Positions 50,130-58,667 of a stretch of DNA of 60,238 nt are shown here, piece after piece. A program made the position numbers and the translations under genes. A model generated the notes under the pieces. It worked only from the letters and a program-made list of their open reading frames with translations. It ran no database searches and was not told the origin of the DNA. The DNA comes from Lysobacterales bacterium (GTDB lineage Bacteria; Pseudomonadota; Gammaproteobacteria; Nevskiales; Salinisphaeraceae), in the NCBI GenBank assembly GCA_002715985.1, contig PBAO01000072.1, forward strand, positions 1-60,238, read 5' to 3'. Every line of letters begins with the position of its first letter. Position 1 is the first letter of the stretch.

Positions 50130-51011
50130 TCAGTCGTCCAGATGGGCCGCCCGCCGCGAGCCCTCGGCCAGCGCGGACAGATCCAGATCGCCCTCGCCGG
50201 CGGCCATGCCTTCGGCCAGGCGCTCGCGTACCGCGGCCCCGACCGGCAGGGCCACATGATTGGCATGGCCGGCGGCCAGGGCCAGATCCACGTCCTTGGC
50301 GCCGAGCGCCAGTTTGAAGCCTTCGGGATTGTCGTAGTCACGCCGGGTCATCGCCGGGGCATAGCCTTGATAAGCCGGTGCCGCGAAGACCGAAGACGTG
50401 ACGATCTCCAGAAAATCACCGGGTTCGACGTCGTAGCTGGCGGTGAGTGCTGCGGCCTCGCCCATCGTTTCGACCGCGGCCATCAGCATGTAATTGGTGG
50501 CCAGCTTGATTACATTGGCGCGATACGCCTCGTCGCCGACCGGCCAGACCTGGGCGCCCATCACATCAAAGGCCGGCCGTGCCGTTTCGATCGCATCCTG
50601 TGCGCCCGCGGCCACGATTTGTAGTTTGCCGGCCCGGGCGATATCCGGCCGACCCAGCACCGGCGCCGCGATATAGGTCTTGCCGGCGGCGGCGTGCCGC
50701 TCGGCCATGGCCTTGGCGCACTCGATGGATACCGTGGCCATGTTTACATGCACCGTGGTCTCGCCCAGCGCGCCGATCAGGTCGTGTGTGTCGATCAGCG
50801 CCGACAGGGCCGCGTCGTCGGCCAGCATCGTGATCAATACATCACAGCCGGCACAGTCGGCGGGCGAGCCGGCCTGCCTCGCCCCGGCCTCGACCAGTGG
50901 CTGGCACTTGTCAGCCGTCCGGTTCCAGACGGTCACATCCAGCCCGGCCGCCACCAGGTTGTGAGCCATGGGCGTGCCGATCGCGCCCAGGCCGATGAAT
51001 CCTATTTTCAT
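50130..51011 (-). CDS. beta-hydroxyacid dehydrogenase (3-hydroxyisobutyrate dehydrogenase family)
   Basis: A 293-residue NAD(P)-dependent dehydrogenase of the beta-hydroxyacid family. The Rossmann motif GFIGLGAIGTPMAHNL starts the protein, the conserved substrate-binding block is replaced by the slightly unusual APVLGRPDIARAGKLQIVAAG near 117, and the catalytic Lys169 is in NVIKLATNY. The C-terminal helical domain has the expected KDVDLALAAG. Substrates in the family include 3-hydroxyisobutyrate, tartronate semialdehyde and succinic semialdehyde; none can be chosen here. The gene appears to be monocistronic. Confidence 0.85.
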   Translation of the reverse strand: MKIGFIGLGAIGTPMAHNLVAAGLDVTVWNRTADKCQPLVEAGARQAGSPADCAGCDVLITMLADDAALSALIDTHDLIGALGETTVHVNMATVSIECAKAMAERHAAAGKTYIAAPVLGRPDIARAGKLQIVAAGAQDAIETARPAFDVMGAQVWPVGDEAYRANVIKLATNYMLMAAVETMGEAAALTASYDVEPGDFLEIVTSSVFAAPAYQGYAPAMTRRDYDNPEGFKLALGAKDVDLALAAGHANHVALPVGAAVRERLAEGMAAGEGDLDLSALAEGSRRAAHLDD

Positions 51012-51324
51012 AACGTCGCCTTTTGGACAAGACTATCCGCAGATTTCACAGATCGGGCGTGGCGCTGCGCCTGAACCACGATGCCCGAGGGATCGAGACG
51101 ATCGCCGCCCGCAAGACAGAAGACAAATCGCCGATTGACGCCGATTGAACGCCGATGAAGACAAGGACGATGAAACAAGCCGGTATGGCTGTATTCATCG
51201 CCGACAAGCCTTCGATCGCCCGAGGGGCTATGGAAATACCGCTGTCCGGCGGCCCCACCCAGCCCACATCCGCGTCTATCGGCGTTCATCCGCGGCTAAA
51301 AGAGAACCGTTCTCTCGCCCAAGC
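51012..51324. other. 313-bp intergenic region with dispersed-repeat-like sequence
   Basis: No convincing gene is present. The stretch contains sequence reminiscent of short intergenic repeats seen in many environmental bacteria: ATCCGCAGATTTCACAGATC near 51041, a block with two GCCGATTGA units and GAACGCCGAT at about 51132-51159, and its inverted counterpart ATCGGCGTTCATCCGCGG near 51278. It also must hold the promoter of the downstream (minus-strand) dehydrogenase. See the findings. Confidence 0.55.
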
Positions 51325-52179
51325 CTAAGCCGTAGGCTCCCAGACATGCGCCAGGAAGCGATAGCCGTCGCCGTCGGCGACGACATGGCCCACACCGGGA
51401 AAGTCCAGATGATGGCCGGCGATCATCTCGCGCGACTGGGCGACGTCGGCCATGATCGTGTGGCGGGTCTCGCGGGCCTGGTCCGGATCGACGTCGAAGC
51501 CGATGCCGGCATCCGGGTTGGGGAACTGGATCTGCGGCATATGGACGACATCGGTCCAGATCAGGATCTGTGCGTTGCCCGACTGGATGCGATAGCCCGA
51601 ATGATCCGGCGTATGGCCGGGTAGCGGCACACGGGTGATACCGGGCAGGACATCATTGCCTTCCAGGCGCTGAACCTGCGGGCCAATGGCCTTGAGCACG
51701 CGATCGGCGGCCTGGAAATGCTCGGCGAGCTGTTCGTTGGGGGCCTCGCCGGACCAGAAATCCAGCTCGCCGGCCGGAATCAGGACCGTGGCGTTGGGCA
51801 GGGTGGGCTGGTCGTTGTCATCGATCAGCCCGCCGACGTGATCCGGGTGGATATGGGTGATCAGCACCGTATCGATATCCTGAGGGGCCACGCCGGCATC
51901 GGCCAGGCTGGCGGCCAGCCGGCCTCCGGCATCGCCGCCGAGCGGCCCGAAACCGGCATCGATCAGAATCTTCTGGCGCCCCGTATCCAGCAGATACGCG
52001 CTCAGCGAGATCCGCGCCGGCGTCGGGCGACGACTTGCGTCCTGTAGCCGCTGGGCCTCGGCTTCATCGATGTTGAGCAGCACGCCCAGGCCGGCCTCGA
52101 ACTGGCCGTCCATCAGGGTCGTGAGCGTGAAATCGCCGATCGCCAGGCGATGGGCATTGGCAGGTTGGGGCTGGGTCAT
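51325..52179 (-). CDS. MBL-fold metallo-hydrolase (AHL-lactonase-like group)
   Basis: A 284-residue metallo-beta-lactamase-fold hydrolase. The zinc motif THIHPDHVGGL (HxHxDH at 109-114) and the later LPGHTPDHSGY and DVVH metal ligands are clear. The organisation resembles the group containing quorum-quenching lactonases, methyl parathion hydrolase and uncharacterised hydrolases; the substrate is not assigned. A long N-terminal segment (residues 1-55) precedes the core. No signal peptide is obvious. The gene is divergent from the MarR efflux operon but seems unrelated in function. Confidence 0.83.
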   Translation of the reverse strand: MTQPQPANAHRLAIGDFTLTTLMDGQFEAGLGVLLNIDEAEAQRLQDASRRPTPARISLSAYLLDTGRQKILIDAGFGPLGGDAGGRLAASLADAGVAPQDIDTVLITHIHPDHVGGLIDDNDQPTLPNATVLIPAGELDFWSGEAPNEQLAEHFQAADRVLKAIGPQVQRLEGNDVLPGITRVPLPGHTPDHSGYRIQSGNAQILIWTDVVHMPQIQFPNPDAGIGFDVDPDQARETRHTIMADVAQSREMIAGHHLDFPGVGHVVADGDGYRFLAHVWEPTA

Positions 52180-52289
52180 GTCGTTGAAACGATTGTGAGC
52201 AATACACGCAACCTACAATAATCGTCGCCGGCCTTGCATGTACAAGACCGGGCTCGGAAAGCCGGTCGAGGCGTCACGGGCGGCGCAGA

Positions 52290-52321
52290 TCATTGACGCT
52301 GTCAATGAAATCGACGATCAT
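52290..52321 (+). promoter_or_regulatory. promoter/operator of the MarR efflux operon
   Basis: TTGACG (52293-52298) and GATCAT (52316-52321) are spaced by 17 bp. Across the -35 box is a perfect 8-bp inverted repeat, TCATTGAC (52290-52297), GCT, GTCAATGA (52301-52308). This is the typical layout of a MarR autorepression site. It also rules out the in-frame ATG at 52305 as the gene start. Confidence 0.75.
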
Positions 52322-52343
52322 TCGCTGGATAAATGCCTGGTGC

Positions 52344-52808
52344 ATGCAGCTGATGAACGATACCCGACTGATCTTCGGCGAGAGCCTGCATCGTTTGATG
52401 CACGCCTATCAGCGCGCCATGCGCGAGGGGTTTCGTGCCCACGACATCGATCTGACCGTGGCGCAGGTGCGGGTGCTCAAATGCGTGGCCGCCGCCGATG
52501 CACCCACGGTGCAGGGCGTGGCCGCCCGCATGGATAGTGATCGCGGCCAGGTCACCCGTGCCGTGGCCCAGCTGCGCGAACGAGCTCTGGTCACTCAGCG
52601 CGACAACACGGCCGATCGGCGGATGCCGCTGCTGGCGATCACCTCGTCCGGCCAGGCGCGGCTTGCGCGTGTGATCGATATCCAGGCCGCGGCGGGCCGG
52701 CGTATGGCCGGCGGCCTGACGGATGCCGACGTGGCACGCTTTGTGGCGATTGCCGATCAGATGACGGATGCCCTGCATTCCGACGACGGGGCTGTCGTCG
52801 ATGGTTGA
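52344..52808 (+). CDS. MarR-family transcriptional regulator
   Basis: A 154-residue winged helix-turn-helix regulator, with the DNA-binding region near residues 45-100 (APTVQGVAARMDSDRGQVTRAVAQLRERALVTQ) and the wing RDNTADRRMPLLAIT. MarR proteins repress efflux or stress operons and release DNA on binding phenolic or other ligands. The start at 52344 (or 52353) follows the promoter; earlier in-frame codons fall inside the operator. The MFS gene begins 8 bp before the stop (ATGGTTGA), so the regulator, pump and adaptor are one operon, arranged like EmrR-EmrAB. Confidence 0.87.
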   Translation: MQLMNDTRLIFGESLHRLMHAYQRAMREGFRAHDIDLTVAQVRVLKCVAAADAPTVQGVAARMDSDRGQVTRAVAQLRERALVTQRDNTADRRMPLLAITSSGQARLARVIDIQAAAGRRMAGGLTDADVARFVAIADQMTDALHSDDGAVVDG

Positions 52809-54366
52809 GGCCAGCGAGTCGCGCATGGCGGGTTATCTGCTGGCGGGTCTGGCCGGTGTGCTGCTGGCCTGTATCGCGGCTGATATCAATGCCCAGGCCA
52901 CCACCCTGGCGATGGCCGATATCCGCGGTCATCTGGGCGTGGGCATCGATCGCGGCAGCTGGTTCGAAACACTGTTCTCCGTGGGCGAGGTCATGGGGAT
53001 GCTGGTTGCGCCCTGGCTGGCCATTGCATTTTCCATGCGCCGGTTCGCCGCCTTCGCCACGGCCATGCTGGCGGTATTGTCGCTTGCCTGTGCCGCCGTG
53101 GATTCACCGACGTTGTTCTATGGTCTGCGCTATCTGCAAGGGCTGTCGACCGGGTTTCTGATTCCGCTTCTGATGACGGTCGCGCTCCGGTTTCTCACCC
53201 CCTCGATCAAGCTGTTCGGCCTGGCGGCCTATGCCTTGACGGCCACGTTCGCGCCCAACTTCGGCGCGCCGGTCGTAGCCTGGGCGCACCAGGTGGCCGG
53301 TTACGACGCGATCTATCTATCGGTGGTGCCGGTCGCGGCGCTGGCCTTCGGGCTGATCGTCTATGGCATACCGCAGGATCCGTTGCACCTGGAACGCTTC
53401 AAGCAGCTCGACTGGATCGGGCTGATCCTCGGCTGGACCGCCGGCATCTGTATCGTGGCGCTGTTTTCCCAGGGCGAGCGCCTGGACTGGCTGCATTCCC
53501 CGCTGATCGATGTGCTGGCCATCGTGGGGGGCGTCTCGCTCGTGCTCTTTGTCTGGCACGAGTGTCATCACCCGGTGCCGTTCATCTGGCCCCAGCTGTT
53601 GCTGCGCCCGAACTTTGCCTTCGGCACGATCATGCTGTTCGGCTTCATCGTGCTGGGTTTTGCGTTTTCCAGCCTGCCGTCGCGGTTTCTATCCGAGGTG
53701 CACGGCTATCGCCCGGCCCAGATCCTGCCGGTGGCCATGATCGTGGCCTTGCCGCCGCTGTTCCTGCTGCCGGCGGTGTCGTGGCTTTTGAACTTCAAGC
53801 GCGTGGATGCGCGCTGGTGTCTGGTGGTCGGGCTCGGGCTCGTGGCCACCACGTGCCTGTTGTATACCCAGGTTTCGCCGGACTGGATCCGCCACAACTT
53901 CTATCTCGGTCAGACGATCGCGGTGGTGGGCCAGGCGCTGGTGGTGGTCTCGCTGTTGATGCTGGCCACCGGCGTAGTGGCCCCGCACGAAGGCCCGTAC
54001 GCCGCGGCCACGATCAACGTTACCCGCGCGCTGGCCGCGCCGATCGGCACCGGCGTGCTCGACTGGTTCCTGCGCACCCGCGCGGACACGCACTCGCACG
54101 CGCTGCTGGATCGGATCGGTGCGCATCGCTATGAGCTGGCCCAGTCCACCGCGCTGACCGGCCACGACCCGGCCCCGCTGCGCGCCGACGGGGCGAGTGC
54201 CAGTGCCATGTCGCAGTTCGCCAGCCATATCCAGAGCCAGGCCCAGACGCTGGCCCTGGCCGATGGCTGGCAGCTCATGCTGGGGCTGGCCGTCGTACTG
54301 CTGATGACCTGTGTGATCACCGAGCGCGTGTATCCGCCCCGACTCAACATTCCGCCCGGCACTTGA
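52801..54366 (+). CDS. EmrB-type MFS transporter
   Basis: A 521-residue 14-helix MFS transporter of the DHA2 class. Helix 1 (GVLLACIAADINAQATTLAMADIRGHLG) and the region IDRGSWFETLFSVGEVMGMLVAPWLAIAFSMRRFAAFATAMLA correspond to EmrB motifs, though the first motif is less canonical than usual. It forms a pump with the HlyD protein encoded immediately downstream. The start overlaps the MarR stop by 8 bp. Exported substrates are unknown; the MarR control suggests inducible resistance to small aromatic or hydrophobic compounds. Confidence 0.87.
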   Translation: MVEASESRMAGYLLAGLAGVLLACIAADINAQATTLAMADIRGHLGVGIDRGSWFETLFSVGEVMGMLVAPWLAIAFSMRRFAAFATAMLAVLSLACAAVDSPTLFYGLRYLQGLSTGFLIPLLMTVALRFLTPSIKLFGLAAYALTATFAPNFGAPVVAWAHQVAGYDAIYLSVVPVAALAFGLIVYGIPQDPLHLERFKQLDWIGLILGWTAGICIVALFSQGERLDWLHSPLIDVLAIVGGVSLVLFVWHECHHPVPFIWPQLLLRPNFAFGTIMLFGFIVLGFAFSSLPSRFLSEVHGYRPAQILPVAMIVALPPLFLLPAVSWLLNFKRVDARWCLVVGLGLVATTCLLYTQVSPDWIRHNFYLGQTIAVVGQALVVVSLLMLATGVVAPHEGPYAAATINVTRALAAPIGTGVLDWFLRTRADTHSHALLDRIGAHRYELAQSTALTGHDPAPLRADGASASAMSQFASHIQSQAQTLALADGWQLMLGLAVVLLMTCVITERVYPPRLNIPPGT

Positions 54367-54368
54367 TT

Positions 54369-55511
54369 ATGGCTGACGACTCCGAAACCCCTCAGAAATC
54401 CCGCTCGCTCGGCTGGTACGTGCTGATCGGCGTGATCGCGCTGATCCTCATCGCGGGGGTTGCCGCAGCTTTGTGGCAGACCTTTGTGCCCGATGCCGAT
54501 ATCTGGACCAACGATGCCCAGATCGAGGCCCACTACGTGACGGTTGCGCCCCGCGTATCGGGCCAGATCACCCAGGTGCTGGTCGCCGACAACGAGATCG
54601 TCGAGAAGGGCCAGCCGCTTGTGCGGCTGGATGCCCGGCCTTACGAAACCGCGGTGGCCCATGCCAAGGCGCAGGTGGACACGGCCCGGGCACGCGTGGA
54701 TGAATTGAGTGCCGAAATCGAACGCCAGCCGGCGCTGATCGATCAGGCCCGGGCCGTGGTCGAGCGCGACAGGGCCTCGGCCGATTTCGCGGCCCGCAAC
54801 GCGCAGCGTTATCGCGAGCTGGCCCGTGCCAACGGCATTTCCGAGGAACAACGCCAGCGCCAGGAATCCGATTCGCGCTCGGCGGACGGCCAGCTGGCTG
54901 CTGATCAGGCGGATCTGGAGGCCACGAAAAGCCAGCTCAAGGTCTTGAAAGCCCAGAAACAACAGGCCGAGGCACAGCTGGCCGTGGCCCGGTCACAACT
55001 GGCCGATGCACGTCTGAACCTGTCCTATACCGAGGTCGTGGCCCCCAAGGCCGGGGTGGTGGGTGAGCGTGCGGCCCGTCCCGGCGCCTGGGTGGACCCG
55101 GGAACCGCCCTCATGGCCATCGTGCCGCTGCAGAATATCTACGTGCAGGCCAATTATCGCGAGACCGAGCTGACCCATGTGCGCCCCGGTCAGCGGGTCT
55201 CGATCCATGTGGATGCGTTTCCCGACGCGCCGTTGACCGGGCATGTGGACAGCCTGGCGCCAGCCACGGGGGTGACGTTTTCACCCATCGCCCCCGACAA
55301 TGCCACCGGCAATTTCACCAAGGTGGTGCAGCGTCTGCCGATCAAGATCACCATCGATCCGGGCCAGGGCGCCGTCGACCGCCTCAAACAGGGCCTGTCG
55401 GTAGAGACCACGATCCATACCGATCTGGCCGATGTGGACTCGAACCTCGGCGTGCACGGCCAGCCGAGCGACCACACCGACCCGGAAGCGGCCCGGTCGG
55501 GCGCCGATTAG
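54369..55511 (+). CDS. HlyD/EmrA-family membrane fusion protein
   Basis: A 380-residue adaptor with one N-terminal membrane anchor (residues 15-37), the lipoyl half-motifs (EAHYVTVAPRVSGQITQVLVADNEIVEKGQPLVRLDARPYETAVA), a coiled-coil hairpin (residues 100-215), and a C-terminal beta-barrel with IYVQANYRETELTHVRPGQRV. It starts 2 bp after the MFS stop and completes the MarR-MFS-HlyD operon. It is a clear homologue of the adaptor at 36.3 kb. The gene ends in a 4-bp overlap with the convergent dienelactone-hydrolase family gene. Confidence 0.88.
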   Translation: MADDSETPQKSRSLGWYVLIGVIALILIAGVAAALWQTFVPDADIWTNDAQIEAHYVTVAPRVSGQITQVLVADNEIVEKGQPLVRLDARPYETAVAHAKAQVDTARARVDELSAEIERQPALIDQARAVVERDRASADFAARNAQRYRELARANGISEEQRQRQESDSRSADGQLAADQADLEATKSQLKVLKAQKQQAEAQLAVARSQLADARLNLSYTEVVAPKAGVVGERAARPGAWVDPGTALMAIVPLQNIYVQANYRETELTHVRPGQRVSIHVDAFPDAPLTGHVDSLAPATGVTFSPIAPDNATGNFTKVVQRLPIKITIDPGQGAVDRLKQGLSVETTIHTDLADVDSNLGVHGQPSDHTDPEAARSGAD

Positions 55512-56263
55512 GCGTTATCCAGGCCCAGGGTTTCCTCGAACAGGCTGGCCAGACGCTTGTAGTGCCGTGCATCCGCGGCTTCGTCATAGGCCGGGGCATC
55601 GAAGGCGGTATAGCCGTGGGCCGCGCCGGCATACAGCTCGGTGGTGAAATGCACGCCGGCCGTGGCCAGGGCCTCGTCCATGCGCGCGATCTGGGCCGGC
55701 GGCAGAAGCTCGTCCTTGTCGGCATGGCCGAAATAGACCCGGGCACAAATCTGATCGACGACCTGCACCGGGCTGGCGGCATCATCCTCGGCGGCCAGCT
55801 TGGCCGCATGAAAGCCGGCAGCCGCGGCCACGCGTGCCGGAAACCGAGCGGCCATGCGCAGCGCAAATGCCCCGGTCATGCAGTAGCCCACCACGCCGAT
55901 CGGCCCACTGGCGAACTCGGCCTCGGCGTCGAGCGTATCGACCAGGGCATCGAAATCACTGGCCTGGGCCTCGGGTGTCAGGCGCGCGGCATATTCGAAC
56001 AGCGTGGGGCGGACGTCTTCGTCGCGAAAACTCTTGCCCTCGGGCACGACCGCGCCGGCCGCGTCGCGATAATAGATATTGGGCATCAACACGGTGTACC
56101 CGTCATCGGCCACGGTCTGGGCCTTGTCGAAATAACAGGGCCGCAGGCCGCCGATATCGGTGAACAGCACCACGGCCGGTAATGGCCCGGTGGCCCCGTC
56201 GGGCACGAACACATGCGCGTCCATCGCGCCGTCGGCGGTCTGAATCGTGATCGGTCGAGACAT
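55508..56263 (-). CDS. dienelactone hydrolase family protein
   Basis: A 251-residue alpha/beta hydrolase of the dienelactone hydrolase family. The nucleophile is Cys128 in VVGYCMTGAF, the acid is in FGHADKDELLP and the His is in YAGAAHGYTAFD, the cysteine triad typical of this family. Dienelactone hydrolases open lactone rings in chloro-aromatic breakdown, but most family members have other or unknown substrates, and no aromatic catabolism genes are here. No signal peptide. It overlaps the convergent HlyD gene by 4 bp. Confidence 0.87.
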   Translation of the reverse strand: MSRPITIQTADGAMDAHVFVPDGATGPLPAVVLFTDIGGLRPCYFDKAQTVADDGYTVLMPNIYYRDAAGAVVPEGKSFRDEDVRPTLFEYAARLTPEAQASDFDALVDTLDAEAEFASGPIGVVGYCMTGAFALRMAARFPARVAAAAGFHAAKLAAEDDAASPVQVVDQICARVYFGHADKDELLPPAQIARMDEALATAGVHFTTELYAGAAHGYTAFDAPAYDEAADARHYKRLASLFEETLGLDNA

Positions 56264-56317
56264 TGCACGCTCCCGGTAAGTAAAGACTCACCTGAAAATG
56301 CGTGAAAACCCAAGCGC

Positions 56318-56668
56318 CTACAACAGCCGCGTGCCGTTGGGTACGGGCGTATCCGGCACTGCCAGGGCAATGCGCCCGGCCGAATCATGGAAACCGGTAA
56401 CCAGACACTGCGACTGGATCGGGCCGATCTGTTTCGGCGGGAAGTTGATGACCGCCATGACCTGACGGCCCACGAGCGCATCTGGCGCGTACAGCTCGGT
56501 GATCTGGGCACTGGATTTCAGCGTGCCGATCGCCGGGCCGAAATCCACGTGCAGGATAAAGGCCGGCTTTCTTGCCCCGGCGAAGACCTCGGCCGAGACC
56601 ACGGTGCCCACGACGAGGCGGACTTTGAGAAAATCCTCAAAGTCGATCGATTCAGCCCTGTCAGCCAT
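56318..56668 (-). CDS. csaA: CsaA-type tRNA-binding domain protein
   Basis: A 116-residue single OB-fold tRNA-binding domain matching CsaA: IDFEDFLKVRLVVGTVVSAEVFAGARKPAFILHVDFGPAIGTLKSSAQIT, then GRQVMAVINFPPKQIGPIQSQCLVTGFHD. CsaA binds tRNA and has been described as a chaperone linked to protein export in Bacillus subtilis. Start at 56668 gives the usual N-terminus. It overlaps the upstream beta-lactamase gene stop by 8 bp (ATGGCTGA), so translation is probably coupled. Confidence 0.9.
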   Translation of the reverse strand: MADRAESIDFEDFLKVRLVVGTVVSAEVFAGARKPAFILHVDFGPAIGTLKSSAQITELYAPDALVGRQVMAVINFPPKQIGPIQSQCLVTGFHDSAGRIALAVPDTPVPNGTRLL

Positions 56669-57554
56669 GCCTGTCGCGGCCCGTTTGATACAGATCGGCC
56701 ACCGCGCGGCCCACATCAGCCAGCACTTGATCACGCGCGTCACGGCTTGCGCTCGAGTCGGCGTAATAGGCGCTGATGACGATCGCGTGTGCCGGAGCGG
56801 GATGGGCGATCGCGATATCGGCAGCCGTGTTGTTGCCGCCCGAGCCGGTCTTGTCGCCGATAGGCCAGGCGCTCGGCAGCCCGGCCCGCAGGCGTTGATC
56901 GCCGGTCTGGTTGGCCTTCATCCAGCTCAGCAGTCGGTCACGGGCGGCCGGGCTCAAGACGTCGCCCAGCAGAATCTTCGTCATCAAGGCGCGCATGGCG
57001 CGGGGTGTCGTGGTGTCCCGGGCGTCCGGAGTGGGCTCATTGAGCGCGGTCTCGAGCCGGTTCGAGCGGGTTGTGGTGTCACCCAGCGAACGGATGAAAT
57101 CCGTCAGCGCGGGCGGTCCGCCCACGGCATCGAACATGAGATTGGCCGCGGTGTTATCGCTTTGTGTCAGCCCGGCACGACAGATCGCGCCCAGCGTCAT
57201 GCCGGTGGCCACGTGCTGTTCGGTCTCCGGTGAATAAGTGACCAGATCCGCCTCGGCGTAGTCGATAGGCCGTTCCAGTGATTCGTGACCGGCGTCCACG
57301 CGCGAGAGGATCAGCGCAGCCAGCGGCAGTTTCACCGTGCTGCACAACAAAAAACGGTCATCGCCGCGATGCGATACAGCAAGTCTGCCGGTCGTATCGC
57401 GTACCGACACGCCGAGCCGGCCGCCGTGGCGCGCTTCCAGCGCGTCCATGCGGGCCAGAAACGCCGCGCGCGGCGCGTGTGCCCAGGCCGGCATGACCGC
57501 GGCGAGCCCGGCGGCCGCGGCCATGCCCTGGATGACAGAACGACGTGTCGTCAT
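56661..57554 (-). CDS. class A beta-lactamase with Tat signal
   Basis: A 297-residue class A serine beta-lactamase. The active-site elements are complete: Ser72-Thr-Val-Lys75, SDN at 132-134, Glu168 in LETALNE (omega loop) and KTG at 235-237 followed by SGG. Cys71 before the serine and the LVTYSPETEQHV loop recall the CTX-M-like branch. The N-terminus has a twin-arginine signal (MTTRRSVIQG, AWA cleavage), so the enzyme is folded before export to the periplasm. No AmpR or resistance mobile element is adjacent; it looks like a chromosomal gene coupled to csaA. Hydrolysis spectrum cannot be predicted from sequence. Confidence 0.9.
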   Translation of the reverse strand: MTTRRSVIQGMAAAAGLAAVMPAWAHAPRAAFLARMDALEARHGGRLGVSVRDTTGRLAVSHRGDDRFLLCSTVKLPLAALILSRVDAGHESLERPIDYAEADLVTYSPETEQHVATGMTLGAICRAGLTQSDNTAANLMFDAVGGPPALTDFIRSLGDTTTRSNRLETALNEPTPDARDTTTPRAMRALMTKILLGDVLSPAARDRLLSWMKANQTGDQRLRAGLPSAWPIGDKTGSGGNNTAADIAIAHPAPAHAIVISAYYADSSASRDARDQVLADVGRAVADLYQTGRDRHG

Positions 57555-57586
57555 GGTGACCGCCCGAGAAAACTGAAAACGAGCCT

Positions 57587-57603
57587 GTCAGCTTAGCGCT
57601 GAC
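57587..57603. promoter_or_regulatory. inverted repeat upstream of the beta-lactamase gene
   Basis: GTCAGC-TTAGC-GCTGAC is a perfect 6-bp inverted repeat 33 bp before the minus-strand start. It could be an operator for the beta-lactamase/csaA unit. The rest of the 288-bp divergent intergenic region shows nothing else that I can assign. Confidence 0.35.
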
Positions 57604-57842
57604 GACGTCCGCGTGGGAGGGCAGGCACGCGCTAGGAACCGACGAGCAAGTCCACGTGCTGCCCGGGCCGATCAGTCGAACGGGCCTGCACGGGGCCGTA
57701 TCGTGTACGTGTCCTGCTGATAGAGGCCCGCAACGCATACGGTTGGCGCATGCGCCAGACAACGGTGCCGGTCGATTCATCGAAACGGTGGGCGAAACGG
57801 CTAAGATCGGTGCCAGTGATATTCATGAGTGATCGAGCGCCT

Positions 57843-58667
57843 ATGTCCATCGTGCGGCGACGTCTTGTCATCGGGGTGCTTGTGCTGGCCTGCCTCGCGC
57901 CGGGCATGGCCCAGGCCGAGGTGGCCACACGTTTTCCGCAAGCGGCCGAGCAGGGCGCGATGGTCATCGGCCGTGTGGCCCCGGATGCCAGCGTGCGCTA
58001 CGCCGGGCGTGAGCTGCGCGTGACTGATTACGGCACCGTGGTGTTCGGCATCGCCCGCGATGCGCGCCAGCCGGCCGAGGTGACGGTCACGCATCCTGAT
58101 GGGCGCGTGGCGCACGTCAGAATCGCGATTCGGACCCATGACTGGCCTGTTCAACGGGTCAACGGCGTGCCCCAGAACACGGTCACGCCGCCACCGGCCG
58201 TGGCGAAACGTATTGCCCGTGAGCAGGCCGCGGTGGCTGCCGTGCGCCGATCGAGCAGCGATGTACTAGGGTTTGCCCAGCATTTCATCCGCCCGGCGCC
58301 GGGGCCGGTCAGCGGGCACTTCGGCGCACAGCGCATCTATAACGGCACGCCCGGATCGGCGCATAGCGGCATGGATATCGCCGCCGGTGCGGGCACGCCG
58401 GTCGTGGCCCCGGCGGCGGGGCGCGTGGTCTTCGCCGAGCCGGATCTTTATCTCACCGGGGGGACGGTGCTTGTCGATCACGGGCATGGCATCGGCTCGA
58501 ACTTCCTGCACTTGTCGCGTATCGATGTCGCCGTGGGCGACACCATCGAACAGGGACAGCGGCTTGGGGCGGTGGGCGCCTCCGGGCGCGCGACCGGGCC
58601 GCACCTGCACTGGGGCATGACGTGGTACGACGTGCGTATCGATCCGGAACAGGTATTGGCGCGATGA
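57843..58667 (+). CDS. M23-family peptidoglycan endopeptidase (LytM-like)
   Basis: A 274-residue exported peptidase, first gene of a three-gene unit. A signal peptide (residues 1-25, AQA) is followed by an N-terminal domain of beta type (residues 30-110) and a C-terminal M23 domain with all zinc and catalytic residues: His174 and Asp178 in HSGMDIA, His223 in FLHLS and the HLH pair at 254-256 in GPHLHWG. Such enzymes cut peptide cross-links in peptidoglycan. The start at 57843 is preferred; an upstream ATG at 57825 adds six residues. Its stop overlaps the next start by 4 bp (ATGA). Confidence 0.87.
   Translation: MSIVRRRLVIGVLVLACLAPGMAQAEVATRFPQAAEQGAMVIGRVAPDASVRYAGRELRVTDYGTVVFGIARDARQPAEVTVTHPDGRVAHVRIAIRTHDWPVQRVNGVPQNTVTPPPAVAKRIAREQAAVAAVRRSSSDVLGFAQHFIRPAPGPVSGHFGAQRIYNGTPGSAHSGMDIAAGAGTPVVAPAAGRVVFAEPDLYLTGGTVLVDHGHGIGSNFLHLSRIDVAVGDTIEQGQRLGAVGASGRATGPHLHWGMTWYDVRIDPEQVLAR

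Noticed and set aside
52233-52246. CTTGCATGTACAAG as a second MarR site
   Set aside because: Only the outer 4-bp arms match; the inner bases break symmetry, and it lies well upstream of the promoter.
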